Shown here: positions 1 to 8,687 of the stretch, piece by piece
Layout of the letters: each line of letters begins with the position of its first letter
How positions within the stretch are numbered: position 1 is the first letter of the stretch
Assembly (NCBI RefSeq): GCF_035503745.1
Contig: NZ_DATJTC010000025.1
Span: 62,001-126,000 of the forward strand
Reading direction: 5' to 3'
Length of the DNA: 64,000 nt
Origin: Dyella_B sp035503745
GTDB taxonomy: Bacteria > Pseudomonadota > Gammaproteobacteria > Xanthomonadales > Rhodanobacteraceae
Program-made: the position numbers and the translations under genes
The notes under the pieces: model-generated
Told to the model about the DNA's origin: nothing
The model's database searches: none
What the model saw: only the letters and a program-made list of their open reading frames with translations

Positions 1-846
1 GGTTTGATCAAGAACTCCAGCGGCTACGATCTTCGCCAGCTGATGATTGGGTCGGAAGGCACGCTTGGCATCGTAGTGGAAGCGACGCTACGGCTCACCG
101 ACCCGCCGCCTGTATCCCAGGTGATGCTGCTGGCGTTGCCGGACATGGATGCGCTGATGCAAGTGTTCGCGCTGTTCCGTGCGCGGCTTTCACTGCAGGC
201 GTTCGAGTTTTTCACCGACGTCGCGCTCAAGCACGTGCTGGCGCACGGCGCGCAGCGCGCGATCGATGGCGAGCATCCGTACTACGTGGTGACCGAGTTC
301 GACGCGCCGGACGAAGGTGCACGGGATGCGGCGATGGCGGCCTTCGAGCAGGGCATGGAACGCGGCCTCATCAGCGATGGCGTGATCGCGCAAAGCGATG
401 CGCAGGCGGCGGCATTGTGGCGTTTGCGCGAAGGCATTACCGAGAGCCTGGCCGCGCACAAGCCGTACAAAAACGACATTGCGGTGCGTATCGGCGCGGT
501 GCCGGCGTTCTTGCAGGACATCCAGGCGCTGCTTTGGCGTGAATACCCGCACATCGAAGTGGTATGGTTTGGCCATATCGGCGACGGCAATCTGCATATC
601 AACGTCTTGAAGCCCGACGGGTTGTCCGATGCGGATTTCATCGCGCAATGCGATCGCGTGACCAAGCTGCTTGCCGATACCTTGCATCGGCACGGCGGCA
701 GTATTTCCGCCGAACATGGCATCGGCCTGGTCAAGCGTGCCTATCTGGAAAGCACCCGCAGCGCGGCGGAGATCGCGCTGATGCGGGGCGTCAAAGCGGT
801 GTTTGATCCGAACGGGATACTCAACCCCGGCAAGCTGTTCATCTGA
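1..846 (+). CDS. FAD-linked oxidase, GlcD / D-2-hydroxyglutarate dehydrogenase type (3' part only)
   Basis: The reading frame is open from the first base of the window, so the N-terminal FAD-binding half lies upstream and only about 281 codons are seen. What remains matches the end of the FAD-binding domain (IGSEGTLGIV) and the C-terminal FAD-oxidase domain of the GlcD, D-lactate and D-2-hydroxyglutarate dehydrogenase family. The family signatures GHIGDGNLH and SAEHGIG are present, as is the terminal NPGKLF segment. Enzymes of this family oxidise a D-2-hydroxyacid to the 2-oxoacid and pass electrons through FAD to the respiratory chain. The substrate cannot be decided from this fragment; D-2-hydroxyglutarate or D-lactate is most likely. 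It is followed after 175 bases by the peptidase gene on the same strand. Confidence 0.9.
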   Translation, partial: GLIKNSSGYDLRQLMIGSEGTLGIVVEATLRLTDPPPVSQVMLLALPDMDALMQVFALFRARLSLQAFEFFTDVALKHVLAHGAQRAIDGEHPYYVVTEFDAPDEGARDAAMAAFEQGMERGLISDGVIAQSDAQAAALWRLREGITESLAAHKPYKNDIAVRIGAVPAFLQDIQALLWREYPHIEVVWFGHIGDGNLHINVLKPDGLSDADFIAQCDRVTKLLADTLHRHGGSISAEHGIGLVKRAYLESTRSAAEIALMRGVKAVFDPNGILNPGKLFI

Positions 847-1021
847 CCGGGCACACGCCCGCTTCCGGGCGAAAGCAGGAGAGCTGGCTGGGGTACCCAT
901 CCACGTTGCGGCAAGCGCGGCCCTTCCCCAGTACTCCAAGGAAAACAGAGCAAGGGTGCGAGCTTGGGTTGCACCGGTACTCCCCGTACCATGGGCATTC
1001 CCTTGCCCCGGCTACCTAACC

Positions 1022-1984
1022 ATGTCCCAGCAACAGCGCAGCCTGTATCCCGCGATCGAGCCCTACGACGTCGGGCAACTCAAGGTTTCGCCCTTGCATA
1101 CGCTGTACTACGAGCAGAGCGGCAATCCCCATGGCAAGCCGGTCGTGTTCTTGCATGGCGGACCGGGCGGCGGCACCAATGCCAAATGCCGGCGTTTCTT
1201 CGATCCGGCGGTTTATCGCATCGTGCTGTTCGATCAGCGTGGTTGCGGCAAATCGACGCCGCATGCGGAACTGACCGACAACACCACCTGGCACCTGGTC
1301 GCCGACATCGAACGCCTGCGCGAGCATCTGGGCATCGGCCGCTGGCAGGTGTTCGGCGGTTCGTGGGGCTCCACGCTGGCGCTGGCGTATGCGCAGACAC
1401 ATCCGGACAAGGTCAGCGAACTGGTATTGCGCGGCATTTTCATGCTGCGTCGCTGGGAGCTGGAGTGGTTCTACCAGAAAGGTTGCGATGCGCTGTATCC
1501 GGATGCATGGGAAACCTTTCTCGCCGCCATTCCCGAGGTCGAACGCGGCGATCTGATGAGCGCCTACCATCGCCGCCTCACCAGCGCCGATGCGACCACG
1601 CGCGTGGATGCCGCGCGTGCGTGGTCGGTGTGGGAAGGCGCCACCAGTTTCCTCTACCAGGACGAGGCCTACATCAGCAGCAGCGGCGAGGACGAATTCG
1701 CGCTGGCGTTTGCGCGCATCGAGTGCCATTACTTCGTGAATGGCGGGTTTTTCCAGCATGACGATCAACTGCTGCGCAACGTCGATCGAATCCGGCGCAT
1801 TCCCGCGGTGATCGTGCAAGGCCGCTACGACGTGGTGTGTCCGATGCGCAGTGCGTGGGATCTGCACCGCGCGTGGCCGGAAGCGGATTTGCGCGTGGTG
1901 CCGGATGCAGGGCATTCGGCATTCGAGCCGGGCATCGCGCACGAGCTGGTCGAGGCGACGGACAGGTTTGCGCGGGGTCGGTGA
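1022..1984 (+). CDS. pip: Proline iminopeptidase (prolyl aminopeptidase)
   Basis: This 320-residue alpha/beta hydrolase releases N-terminal proline from peptides in the cytoplasm. The family's oxyanion-hole motif HGGPGG is at residues 45-50. The nucleophile elbow GGSWGS carries the likely catalytic Ser114, and Asp270 (QGRYD) and His298 (AGHSA) complete the triad. Length and N-terminus (MSQQQRSLYPAIEPYD) fit the family. I chose the ATG at 1022 because the frame upstream, although open to 803, translates to unrelated low-quality sequence. It ends 16 bases before the convergent upp gene. Confidence 0.95.
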   Translation: MSQQQRSLYPAIEPYDVGQLKVSPLHTLYYEQSGNPHGKPVVFLHGGPGGGTNAKCRRFFDPAVYRIVLFDQRGCGKSTPHAELTDNTTWHLVADIERLREHLGIGRWQVFGGSWGSTLALAYAQTHPDKVSELVLRGIFMLRRWELEWFYQKGCDALYPDAWETFLAAIPEVERGDLMSAYHRRLTSADATTRVDAARAWSVWEGATSFLYQDEAYISSSGEDEFALAFARIECHYFVNGGFFQHDDQLLRNVDRIRRIPAVIVQGRYDVVCPMRSAWDLHRAWPEADLRVVPDAGHSAFEPGIAHELVEATDRFARGR

Positions 1985-2000
1985 CGCAGGCTTCGCGCTT

Positions 2001-2645
2001 TTAGTCCGTGGCCGGCAACTGCTTGGTACCGAAGATCTTGTCGCCCGCATCGCCCAGTCCCGGCAGGATATAGCCGTGTTCGTTGAGCCGCTCGTCGATG
2101 GAAGCGGTGTAGATCTCGATATCCGGATGCGCCGCCTGGATGCGCTCGAGGCCTTCGGGCGCAGCGACCAGGAACAAGCCCTTGATGCGTTTGCAGCCGG
2201 CGGCCTTGAGCATATCCACGGTGGCGACCAAGGTGCCTGCGGTGGCTAGCATGGGATCGATAATCAGCGCGATGCGCTCGTCCATGCGGCCGGTGAGCTT
2301 TTCGTAGTAGGTCGTCGGTTGCAGCGTGTGTTCGTCGCGCTGCAGGCCCACCACGCTCACCTTGGCCGCGGGAATCAGTTCGAGCACGCCGGGCAGCATG
2401 CCCAGCCCTGCGCGCAGGATCGGCACGATGGTGATCTTCTTGCCCTTGATCTGCTGCACGCGCACAGGACCTGCCCAGCCTTCGATCTGGGTTTCGACGG
2501 TTTCCAGGTCCTTGGTGGCTTCGTAGGTCAGCAGCGAGCCGACTTCGGAAGCGAGTTCGCGAAATTCCTTGGTGCTGATGCCGGCGCGTCGCATCAGGCC
2601 GAGTTTGTGCTGGATCAGTGGATGGCGGACTTGGACGATCTTCAT
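2001..2645 (-). CDS. upp: Uracil phosphoribosyltransferase
   Basis: Upp salvages uracil by joining it to PRPP to give UMP. The 214-residue product has the usual Upp N-terminus (MKIVQVRHPLIQHKLG). It also has the conserved ILRAG segment near residue 76, the PRPP-binding loop DPMLATAGT from residue 130, and the uracil-binding C-terminal GDAGD region. The frame is open 30 codons further upstream, but the ATG at 2645 gives the normal family start, so I use it. It is transcribed towards pip. A terminator for the next gene upstream lies just before its start, which suggests that upp has its own promoter in 2646-2690. Confidence 0.96.
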   Translation of the reverse strand: MKIVQVRHPLIQHKLGLMRRAGISTKEFRELASEVGSLLTYEATKDLETVETQIEGWAGPVRVQQIKGKKITIVPILRAGLGMLPGVLELIPAAKVSVVGLQRDEHTLQPTTYYEKLTGRMDERIALIIDPMLATAGTLVATVDMLKAAGCKRIKGLFLVAAPEGLERIQAAHPDIEIYTASIDERLNEHGYILPGLGDAGDKIFGTKQLPATD

Positions 2646-2691
2646 GCGGCGCCGGTTTTCAAGGGAGAGGCCGCAAGCATAGCGGCAAACG

Positions 2692-2719
2692 AAAAGGGCG
2701 CCGCCAGCCGGCGACGCCC
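2692..2719 (-). terminator. Rho-independent terminator of the PsiF-like gene
   Basis: On the minus strand a GC-rich stem (GGGCG and GCC arms paired across one mismatch, 4-base loop) is followed directly by TTTT. It sits 35 bases after the PsiF-like stop codon and 47 bases before upp, so it separates the two minus-strand genes. Confidence 0.7.
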
Positions 2720-2753
2720 CCGATGAATATCGCAACGGCCGGCGTTGCCCGGC

Positions 2754-3071
2754 TCAGGAACCCTTCAAGCAGGCGGCTTGGGCGGTCTTGTAGTCGCTAC
2801 CCTTCTTGCCGGCATTGGCTTTGCTGCAGCGGGCCATCTTTTGCTGCGGGGTTTCCTTGGCCGGCGTGGCGGCGCTCTTGTCGCCCTTCATGCAGCTGTT
2901 GACGGCGTTCTTGTAGTCGGCCCCGGTCTTGCCGGCACTGGCGTGGCTGCACTGGCCCAACTTGGTGGAATGCCCCGCCGTGCTACTGGAGCTCTGTGGG
3001 CCCGCGAAAGCTACCGTGGTGGCCAGGGCCAGGACAGCACTGGCGGCGAGCAGGCTCAAACGCATGGACAT
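2754..3071 (-). CDS. PsiF-repeat periplasmic protein
   Basis: This small 105-residue protein has a clear signal peptide (SLLAASAVLALATTVAFA, probable cleavage near residue 23). The mature part contains two tandem copies of a PsiF-type motif, near residues 41-63 and 81-103. Each has the pattern Cys-Ser-x-Ala-x-Ala-Gly-Lys-x-Gly-x-Asp-Tyr-Lys, about 7 residues, then Cys-x-Lys-Gly. The four cysteines suggest two disulfide-bonded repeats. PsiF of E. coli is phosphate-starvation induced and of unknown function, so only a secreted PsiF-family protein can be claimed. A second ATG two codons downstream (3065) is an equally possible start. Confidence 0.85.
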   Translation of the reverse strand: MSMRLSLLAASAVLALATTVAFAGPQSSSSTAGHSTKLGQCSHASAGKTGADYKNAVNSCMKGDKSAATPAKETPQQKMARCSKANAGKKGSDYKTAQAACLKGS

Positions 3072-3343
3072 GATGCTTCCTCCTGAAGTTGTGACCGGCG
3101 GCGGTGCCGGCCGGGCCAGTCTATGCCGGGCGCATGACAGGGGAAAGCGGGAGTATCGGAACGGGAAAACCCATCAACCGATGGGGGAGCGGGGCCTGCG
3201 GCATGGAGCGCTTTTCCCCGAAGGCGCTTCAATGGGGACCCGCGCAAGATGGCCCCATCGCCTGGGTTCGCTGCGGGCTACTCAAAGCCGGGCACGTCCA
3301 TGTGCGCGCTCCTGCGTACCCCAAAAGGGGCAGGAGAAAAGGC

Positions 3344-4840
3344 TTAAGCGGCCTGGGCCTGGCTCTTGCGCGGGCCTTCCAGCAGGGCGTGGCGCACGTG
3401 CGCGATCACCATGTCCACTTCATGGCTGGTGATGTTGAAGTGCGGAGTGAAGCGCAGCGAGTTGGCCCCGCCATGGATCACGCCGATGCCGTGTTCGCGC
3501 AGGTACTCCTCGGTGGAGCCCGCGCCGTAGCACTTGAACTGCGGCGCCAATTCGCACGAGAACAGTAGGCCCGTGCCCTGCACTTTGGTAATCAGGCCGC
3601 CGAGTTCGTCTTTCAGCGCGTTGAGCTTGTCGACGAACTCCTTGCCGCGTGCTCGGATGTTGGCGCGCACTCCATCGGTGAGCTGATCGAGCGTGGCCAC
3701 CGCGACATCCAGTGCGCGCGGGTTGGCCGTCATCGTGTTGCCGTAGATGCCCTTGCGGTACAGGTTGGCCACGCGTTCGGTTACCGCCAGCACCGACAGC
3801 GGATACTGGCCGGCATTGAGCGCCTTGGAGAAGGTTTCCATGTCCGGCGGCGCCAGCTTTTCGAAACCCGGATAGTCGATCAGCGACAGCACGCCGTGCG
3901 CGCGCAGGCCGGCCTGGATGGAGTCCACCAGCAGCAGCGAACCGTGCGATTCGGTCAGCGCGCGCGCCGCCTGGTAGAACGCCGGGGTCACTGCGCGGCC
4001 GGGATCGCCTTCGCCCATCACCGGCTCCAGGAACATCGCTTCGATGAACCAGCCGTGCTGGTCGGCTTCGGCGAACACCGCTTCCAGTTGCGCAATGTCA
4101 TAGGGCGCCACGGTGATCAGCGTGTCTTCATGCCGATAGCTGGCCAAGTGCTGGAGGTAGGCGCGGCGCGAAGAATCCGAATACAGCGCCGGCTTGTCGG
4201 TGCGACCGTGGAAAGCGCCTTTCACCGCGACGCGCTTGATCACGCGGCCGGCGTATGGGCCGTTGGCATCGGTCATCAGCTTGGCGTTGACGTCGGCGAT
4301 GCGGCAGGCCAGGCCCACGCTTTCCGAGCCTGAATTCAGGCACAGGAAACGGGTGTACGGATTGCCGCCGCGATGACGTCCCAGTTCGCCCTTCAGCGCT
4401 TGTGTGAAGCGCAGCTGCGACACGCTCGGCGTCATCACGTTGGCCATGACCTGCGGGCGCGCGAGCGCCGCGGCGATGGCCGCGTTGTTGTGGCCGAAGC
4501 CGAGCATGCCGTAGCCGCCGTTGTCATGCACCACCGCACCCTTGAGCGTAACCACCCACGGACCGCGCGCGGCGGCGGGCACGTAGGGATTGATGGCATC
4601 GTCCGGATAGAAGTTGACGAAATCGGCCAGCGCACGCGCCAGTTGCTCGGTTTCGTCCAGCCTCAGGAAATCGCCCAGTTCCGCGCGCAGTTCCCGGTGG
4701 CGTGCGACGGCATCGGCAACGGCCTGCCCGAGCAAGGGATCGGTGGCGGCCATACGCTCGATGGTGGCGTCGTCAAGGCCGGTGGTGCGTGGCTTGCCGC
4801 CAAATTCGCGCAGTTCGCGCAGCTGATCGATGACACCCAT
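3344..4840 (-). CDS. Class III PLP-dependent aminotransferase
   Basis: The 498-residue product is a fold-type I, class III aminotransferase. It has the cofactor-contacting LNSGSESV segment, a VDSIQAG motif where the conserved Asp binds the pyridine nitrogen of PLP, and SKALNAGQYPLS with the Schiff-base lysine. An N-terminal stretch of about 70 residues before the first catalytic-domain motifs makes it longer than the usual 420-460 residues. The substrate is unknown: it resembles omega-amino (lysine, ornithine, acetylornithine) transaminases only in general. It stands alone, divergent from the ABC exporter. A second, different class III aminotransferase occurs at 33140. Confidence 0.88.
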   Translation of the reverse strand: MGVIDQLRELREFGGKPRTTGLDDATIERMAATDPLLGQAVADAVARHRELRAELGDFLRLDETEQLARALADFVNFYPDDAINPYVPAAARGPWVVTLKGAVVHDNGGYGMLGFGHNNAAIAAALARPQVMANVMTPSVSQLRFTQALKGELGRHRGGNPYTRFLCLNSGSESVGLACRIADVNAKLMTDANGPYAGRVIKRVAVKGAFHGRTDKPALYSDSSRRAYLQHLASYRHEDTLITVAPYDIAQLEAVFAEADQHGWFIEAMFLEPVMGEGDPGRAVTPAFYQAARALTESHGSLLLVDSIQAGLRAHGVLSLIDYPGFEKLAPPDMETFSKALNAGQYPLSVLAVTERVANLYRKGIYGNTMTANPRALDVAVATLDQLTDGVRANIRARGKEFVDKLNALKDELGGLITKVQGTGLLFSCELAPQFKCYGAGSTEEYLREHGIGVIHGGANSLRFTPHFNITSHEVDMVIAHVRHALLEGPRKSQAQAA

Positions 4841-5117
4841 GACTACTCTCCTCGAATCTTGTCAGCGCCTCGCACCCAGCGCGAAGCAGGCCGACAGGAT
4901 GTGTTTCGTGCTGGAAGGGCGCTGGAGGCGCCCGCGGGCGAGGCGCCCGGTCGCACGGCGCCGCGTGGGGAAAACCGCTGGCGTGTGCCCATCAGGATAA
5001 CCTGCGGGCAGGGGTGGCCGGTACCCCCGGGATGACGGCTGTCATGCCCGATGCCTGACGCAGGCGACTGGGGAACCGGCCCGGGCGCGCCTACGCTGCA
5101 GTGCAAGGAGGGCCACC

Positions 5118-6035
5118 ATGAAACCCACAACTGACGTAGTAGCCTGTCTTTCCGGCGCCGTGAAGCGGTACGGCCAGCTCACCGCGCTCGATGGCCTGGA
5201 TCTTGTGTTGCATCGCGGCGAACTGCTGGCGGTGCTAGGGCCCAACGGGGCCGGCAAAAGCACCAGCATCGGCCTGTTGCTAGGTTTGATCCGTCCCGAT
5301 GGCGGCCGCGCCGAGCTGTTCGGGCTCGATCCGCAGCAGATCGACGCACGCCGCCGCATCGGCGTCATGCTGCAGACCGCGGTGCTTCCACCCACGCTGC
5401 GCGTGGGCGAGTTGCTGCGCCTGGTGAGCAGCTATTACCCCCATCCGCGCCCGCTGCATGAAAGCGCCGCGCTCGCCGGCATCGCCGACCTGCTGCGGCG
5501 GCCTTACGGCAAGCTGTCGGGCGGCCAGCAGCGGCGCGTGCAATTTGCGCTGGCGTTGTGCGGCCGTCCGGAGATCGTGTTCCTGGACGAGCCGACGGTG
5601 GGCATGGACATCGATGCGCGGCAAAAGCTCTGGGCGGCGATGCGCGCACTGGTTGTCGAAGGCTGCTCGGTGGTGTTGACCACGCATTATCTGGAAGAGG
5701 CCGAAGCGCTTGCGCAACGCGTGGTCGTGCTGGGCAAGGGGCGCGTGCTGAGCGAAGGCAGTGTGGATGCCTTGCGCGCGCAGGTACCGCTGACGCGCAT
5801 TCGCTGCGTTACCGATCTGGACCCCGCGATGATTGCGGCGTGGCCGCACGTCGCCTCCGCCGAGCGCACCGGCGCGTATCTGCGCATCAGCACGGACGCC
5901 GCCGAAAACGTCTTGCGCCGCATGCTGGAAGCGGATGCATCGCTGCGCGAACTGGAAGTGCATCGTGCGGGCCTGGCCGAAGCATTTACCGAGCTGACCC
6001 GCCAAGACACCGCTGTCGAACAGGAGGCCGCGTGA
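5118..6035 (+). CDS. ABC transporter ATP-binding protein (ABC-2 / CcmA type)
   Basis: A 305-residue ATPase of an ABC-2 exporter. It contains Walker A (GPNGAGKST), the signature LSGGQQRR, Walker B (IVFLDEP) and the H-loop histidine (TTHYLEEAE), followed by a C-terminal regulatory extension of about 90 residues typical of drug, lantibiotic and lipid exporters. A strong ribosome site (AAGGAGG, 5104-5110) supports the ATG at 5118. It overlaps the permease start by one base (TGATG), so the two are translationally coupled. A sensor kinase and regulator follow, suggesting export controlled by envelope signals; the cargo is unknown. Confidence 0.93.
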   Translation: MKPTTDVVACLSGAVKRYGQLTALDGLDLVLHRGELLAVLGPNGAGKSTSIGLLLGLIRPDGGRAELFGLDPQQIDARRRIGVMLQTAVLPPTLRVGELLRLVSSYYPHPRPLHESAALAGIADLLRRPYGKLSGGQQRRVQFALALCGRPEIVFLDEPTVGMDIDARQKLWAAMRALVVEGCSVVLTTHYLEEAEALAQRVVVLGKGRVLSEGSVDALRAQVPLTRIRCVTDLDPAMIAAWPHVASAERTGAYLRISTDAAENVLRRMLEADASLRELEVHRAGLAEAFTELTRQDTAVEQEAA

Positions 6036-6832
6036 TGAATGCCGTAACGATCCATGCACCGTCCAAGCCGGCGGCTGACGGCCCTATGAGCACGGCGCGC
6101 TTAGCCGGTGCGTACCTGGCCGAGATCCGTGGCGAATGCCTGCGCTATATGCGCAACCCGGGCTTCATGTTGCCCATCATGTTGTTTCCCACCATGTTCT
6201 ACCTGCTGTTTGGCATCGTGATGGGCAAGTCCGAAGGCGCGGATGCGGCGCGTTACCTGCTCGCCAGCTATGGCGTGTTCGGCGTGATGAGCCCGGGCCT
6301 GTTCGGCTTCGGCATCTCGCTGGCGCTGGAGCGCGATGGCGGCTTGCTCACTTACAAGCGCGCGTTGCCGATGCCGCCCGGCGCTTATCTGCTCGGCAAG
6401 ATGGTGATGGCGATGCTGGCCGCGGCGGTGGTCATTCTCATGCTGCTGGCGATGGGGGTCTTTTTGGCGCACGTCACGCTGTCGGCCGCGCAAGCGGGCT
6501 TGCTGCTGTTGACCGGCGTGCTGGGCGTATTGCCCTTCTGCGCGCTTGGCATGCTGGTGGGCACGCTGATCAAGGGGCAGGGCGCGCCGGGCATGCTCAA
6601 CCTGGTTTATCTGCCGATGTCGTTCCTGTCCGGGCTTTGGATTCCAATCGGACTCTTGCCCAAGGTGCTGCAGCAGATCGCGCCGATCTGGCCCAGTTAT
6701 CACCTGCATCAGCTCGCCCTGGCCGCCCTGGATATTCAGCATGGCAGCGTGATGGATCACTTGCTTGTGCTGGTCGGGTTCGGCGTGGTGTTTTTTATCG
6801 TCGCGGCACGTCGCCTGCGCCGCTACGGTTGA
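6035..6832 (+). CDS. ABC-2 type transporter permease
   Basis: A 265-residue integral membrane protein with about six predicted hydrophobic segments. The first is near residues 44-65 (FMLPIMLFPTMFYLLFGIVMG), and there is a run of helices from about 120 to 220. The LVYLPMSFLSGLWIP stretch near 190-205 is the usual ABC-2 membrane signature region. It forms the membrane part of the exporter with the ATPase immediately upstream; the ATG at 6035 overlaps the ATPase stop. An open frame continues upstream inside the ATPase gene, but that is a shadow reading. Confidence 0.92.
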   Translation: MNAVTIHAPSKPAADGPMSTARLAGAYLAEIRGECLRYMRNPGFMLPIMLFPTMFYLLFGIVMGKSEGADAARYLLASYGVFGVMSPGLFGFGISLALERDGGLLTYKRALPMPPGAYLLGKMVMAMLAAAVVILMLLAMGVFLAHVTLSAAQAGLLLLTGVLGVLPFCALGMLVGTLIKGQGAPGMLNLVYLPMSFLSGLWIPIGLLPKVLQQIAPIWPSYHLHQLALAALDIQHGSVMDHLLVLVGFGVVFFIVAARRLRRYG

Positions 6833-6876
6833 CGTAGGATGGCGGTGTCAGGTCGGCGCCGGGGAGTTTCGCGTAC

Positions 6877-8088
6877 ATGCCTTTTTCTTTGCCAGCACCC
6901 GCGTGGTTGAAGCCGGCGCCTGATTCGGAGGCGGCCGAGAATATCCGCAAAGGCCATAATCCATGGGTGGACGCGGTCCATCTGTTGTGGTCGATCTGGA
7001 TATTCTTCGGCCCGCTGATGAGCGACGAAGGCTTCACGTCGAAATGGCTGGTCACCACGGCGGTGACCTATCCGGTTTTCATGCTTCTCTATGCGTTGTG
7101 CATCGTTCGCTCGCAGCGTTCCGTGCAGTTCTACGCATGGGCCATCGGCTTGCTGGGCCTGGTCACCTTGCATTTCGACAGCGGGGCCGGCGGCTGCTAT
7201 TTCATCTACGGCTGCGTGATGATGCGCGCCAGCTTTTGCGGCTGGCGCAGGTATGTGCTGAACGTGGTTTTGATGTGCGTGCTGTTCGCCGCGGTTGCAT
7301 CGTTCAATCGCATACCATGGCAGCTCATCGCCTATCTGATCGCGATGGTGGCCGTCATCTCGGCAGTGGTCAACGTCGGCATCAACGCATCGAAGAAAAA
7401 TGCCGCGCTGAAACTTTCCCAGGACGAGGTGCGCCGCCTTGCGGCCACGGCCGAACGCGAGCGCATCGGCCGCGATCTGCACGATCTGCTCGGTCATACG
7501 CTCTCGCTGATCACGCTGAAGCTGGAGCTTTCGCGCAAGCTTTTCGACCGGGATGCCGCTGCCGCAAAGCGGGAATTGGAAGAAGCCGAAGGGATCGCCC
7601 GCCACGCGTTGGCCGAAGTGCGTGCGGCGGTAACGGGCATCCGCGCCACCGATCTTGCGGCCGAACTGGCTTCGGCGCGCCTGCTGCTGGAATCGTCCGC
7701 GGTGCATTTGGATTACGGCGTGCTGCCGCCTTCCTTGCCGTTGGAGATCGAACGGAGCCTGGCGCTGGTCATTCGCGAGGCGGTCACCAATATCCATCGG
7801 CACGCTGGCGCAACCGAAGCCCACGTGCGATTTGAACTGGCGGCGGAAAAGCTCGATATGCAGATTTGCGATAACGGTCGCGGCGGCCAAAGCGCCGAAG
7901 GCAACGGTATCTGCGGCATGCGCGAACGTGTGCGCGCGTTGGGCGGAACGCTCACCATCGATTCGCCGCCCAAGCATGGAACAAAACTCAACATCAGTGT
8001 TCCGCTGGCCACGCCGCGCCGCGTATCGCAGGACGCGCCTGGTGCAACCGCCGGCACACCCGAAGGGCTCGCGCGAGGCGCCGCATGA
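6877..8088 (+). CDS. Sensor histidine kinase, DesK / LiaS type
   Basis: A 403-residue kinase with four or five transmembrane segments in the first 170 residues and almost no extracytoplasmic domain. That is typical of intramembrane-sensing kinases that watch membrane state. A HisKA_3 dimerisation domain follows with the phosphoacceptor His202 in RDLHDLLGHTLS. The HATPase domain has an N-box (REAVTNIHRHA) and a G-box (DNGRGG). It follows the ABC exporter by 44 bases and overlaps the response regulator by four (ATGA), so exporter and two-component system probably form one unit in which the kinase senses the condition that calls for export. Confidence 0.92.
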   Translation: MPFSLPAPAWLKPAPDSEAAENIRKGHNPWVDAVHLLWSIWIFFGPLMSDEGFTSKWLVTTAVTYPVFMLLYALCIVRSQRSVQFYAWAIGLLGLVTLHFDSGAGGCYFIYGCVMMRASFCGWRRYVLNVVLMCVLFAAVASFNRIPWQLIAYLIAMVAVISAVVNVGINASKKNAALKLSQDEVRRLAATAERERIGRDLHDLLGHTLSLITLKLELSRKLFDRDAAAAKRELEEAEGIARHALAEVRAAVTGIRATDLAAELASARLLLESSAVHLDYGVLPPSLPLEIERSLALVIREAVTNIHRHAGATEAHVRFELAAEKLDMQICDNGRGGQSAEGNGICGMRERVRALGGTLTIDSPPKHGTKLNISVPLATPRRVSQDAPGATAGTPEGLARGAA

Positions 8089-8687
8089 TCCGCGTACTGC
8101 TTGCCGAAGATCAGGCTATGGTGCGCGGTGCGCTGTCGGCGCTGCTCAATCTTGAATCCGATATCGAGGTGCTGGGTTCGGCGTCGGACGGTGAAATGGC
8201 GTGGCGGGAAGTGCAGCGGCTGAAGCCTGATGTGCTGGTGACGGACATCGAAATGCCCGGCATTACCGGGCTGGAGCTGGTGCTGCGCATCCAGCGTTAC
8301 GAACTGCCGGTGAAGTCGATCATCGTCACCACATTCGCGCGGCCGGGCTTTTTGCGTCGCGCGCTGGACGCGGGCGTATCGGGTTATTTGCTCAAGGACG
8401 CACCTGCGGAAAATCTCGCCGAAGCATTGCGCACCGTGCATCGCGGCGGCCGTTCGATCGATCCGCAACTGGCGCTGGAGGCGTGGTCGGAAGCCGATCC
8501 GTTGAACGATCGCGAGCGGCAGGTATTGCGTTTCGCGGGCGAAGGGTTGTCGGCCGGCGACATCGCCGCCAAGCTCAATCTCTCGCACGGTACCGTGCGC
8601 AACTATCTTTCCGAAGCCATCGGCAAATTGGGTGCGGCCAATCGCATCGAAGCGTATCGCCTGGCGCGGCAAAAGGGCTGGTTGTGA
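8085..8687 (+). CDS. Response regulator, NarL/DesR family
   Basis: A 200-residue regulator. The receiver domain carries the acidic pocket (LAEDQ), phosphoacceptor Asp54 (VTDIEMPG), the switch Thr (TTFAR) and Lys (LLKDAP). A LuxR-type helix-turn-helix follows (LNDRERQVLRFAGEGLSAGDIA, then the recognition region with HGTVRNYLSEA). Its ATG overlaps the kinase stop (ATGA), so it is the partner of that kinase. The likely target is the promoter of the upstream exporter operon, by analogy with DesKR and LiaRS systems; this is an inference. Confidence 0.94.
   Translation: MIRVLLAEDQAMVRGALSALLNLESDIEVLGSASDGEMAWREVQRLKPDVLVTDIEMPGITGLELVLRIQRYELPVKSIIVTTFARPGFLRRALDAGVSGYLLKDAPAENLAEALRTVHRGGRSIDPQLALEAWSEADPLNDRERQVLRFAGEGLSAGDIAAKLNLSHGTVRNYLSEAIGKLGAANRIEAYRLARQKGWL

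Noticed and set aside
3300..3340. Terminator for the class III aminotransferase at 3344
   Set aside because: A nested hairpin (CTCCTG/CAGGAG and CCCC/GGGG) is present, but on the minus strand the T run precedes it instead of following it.
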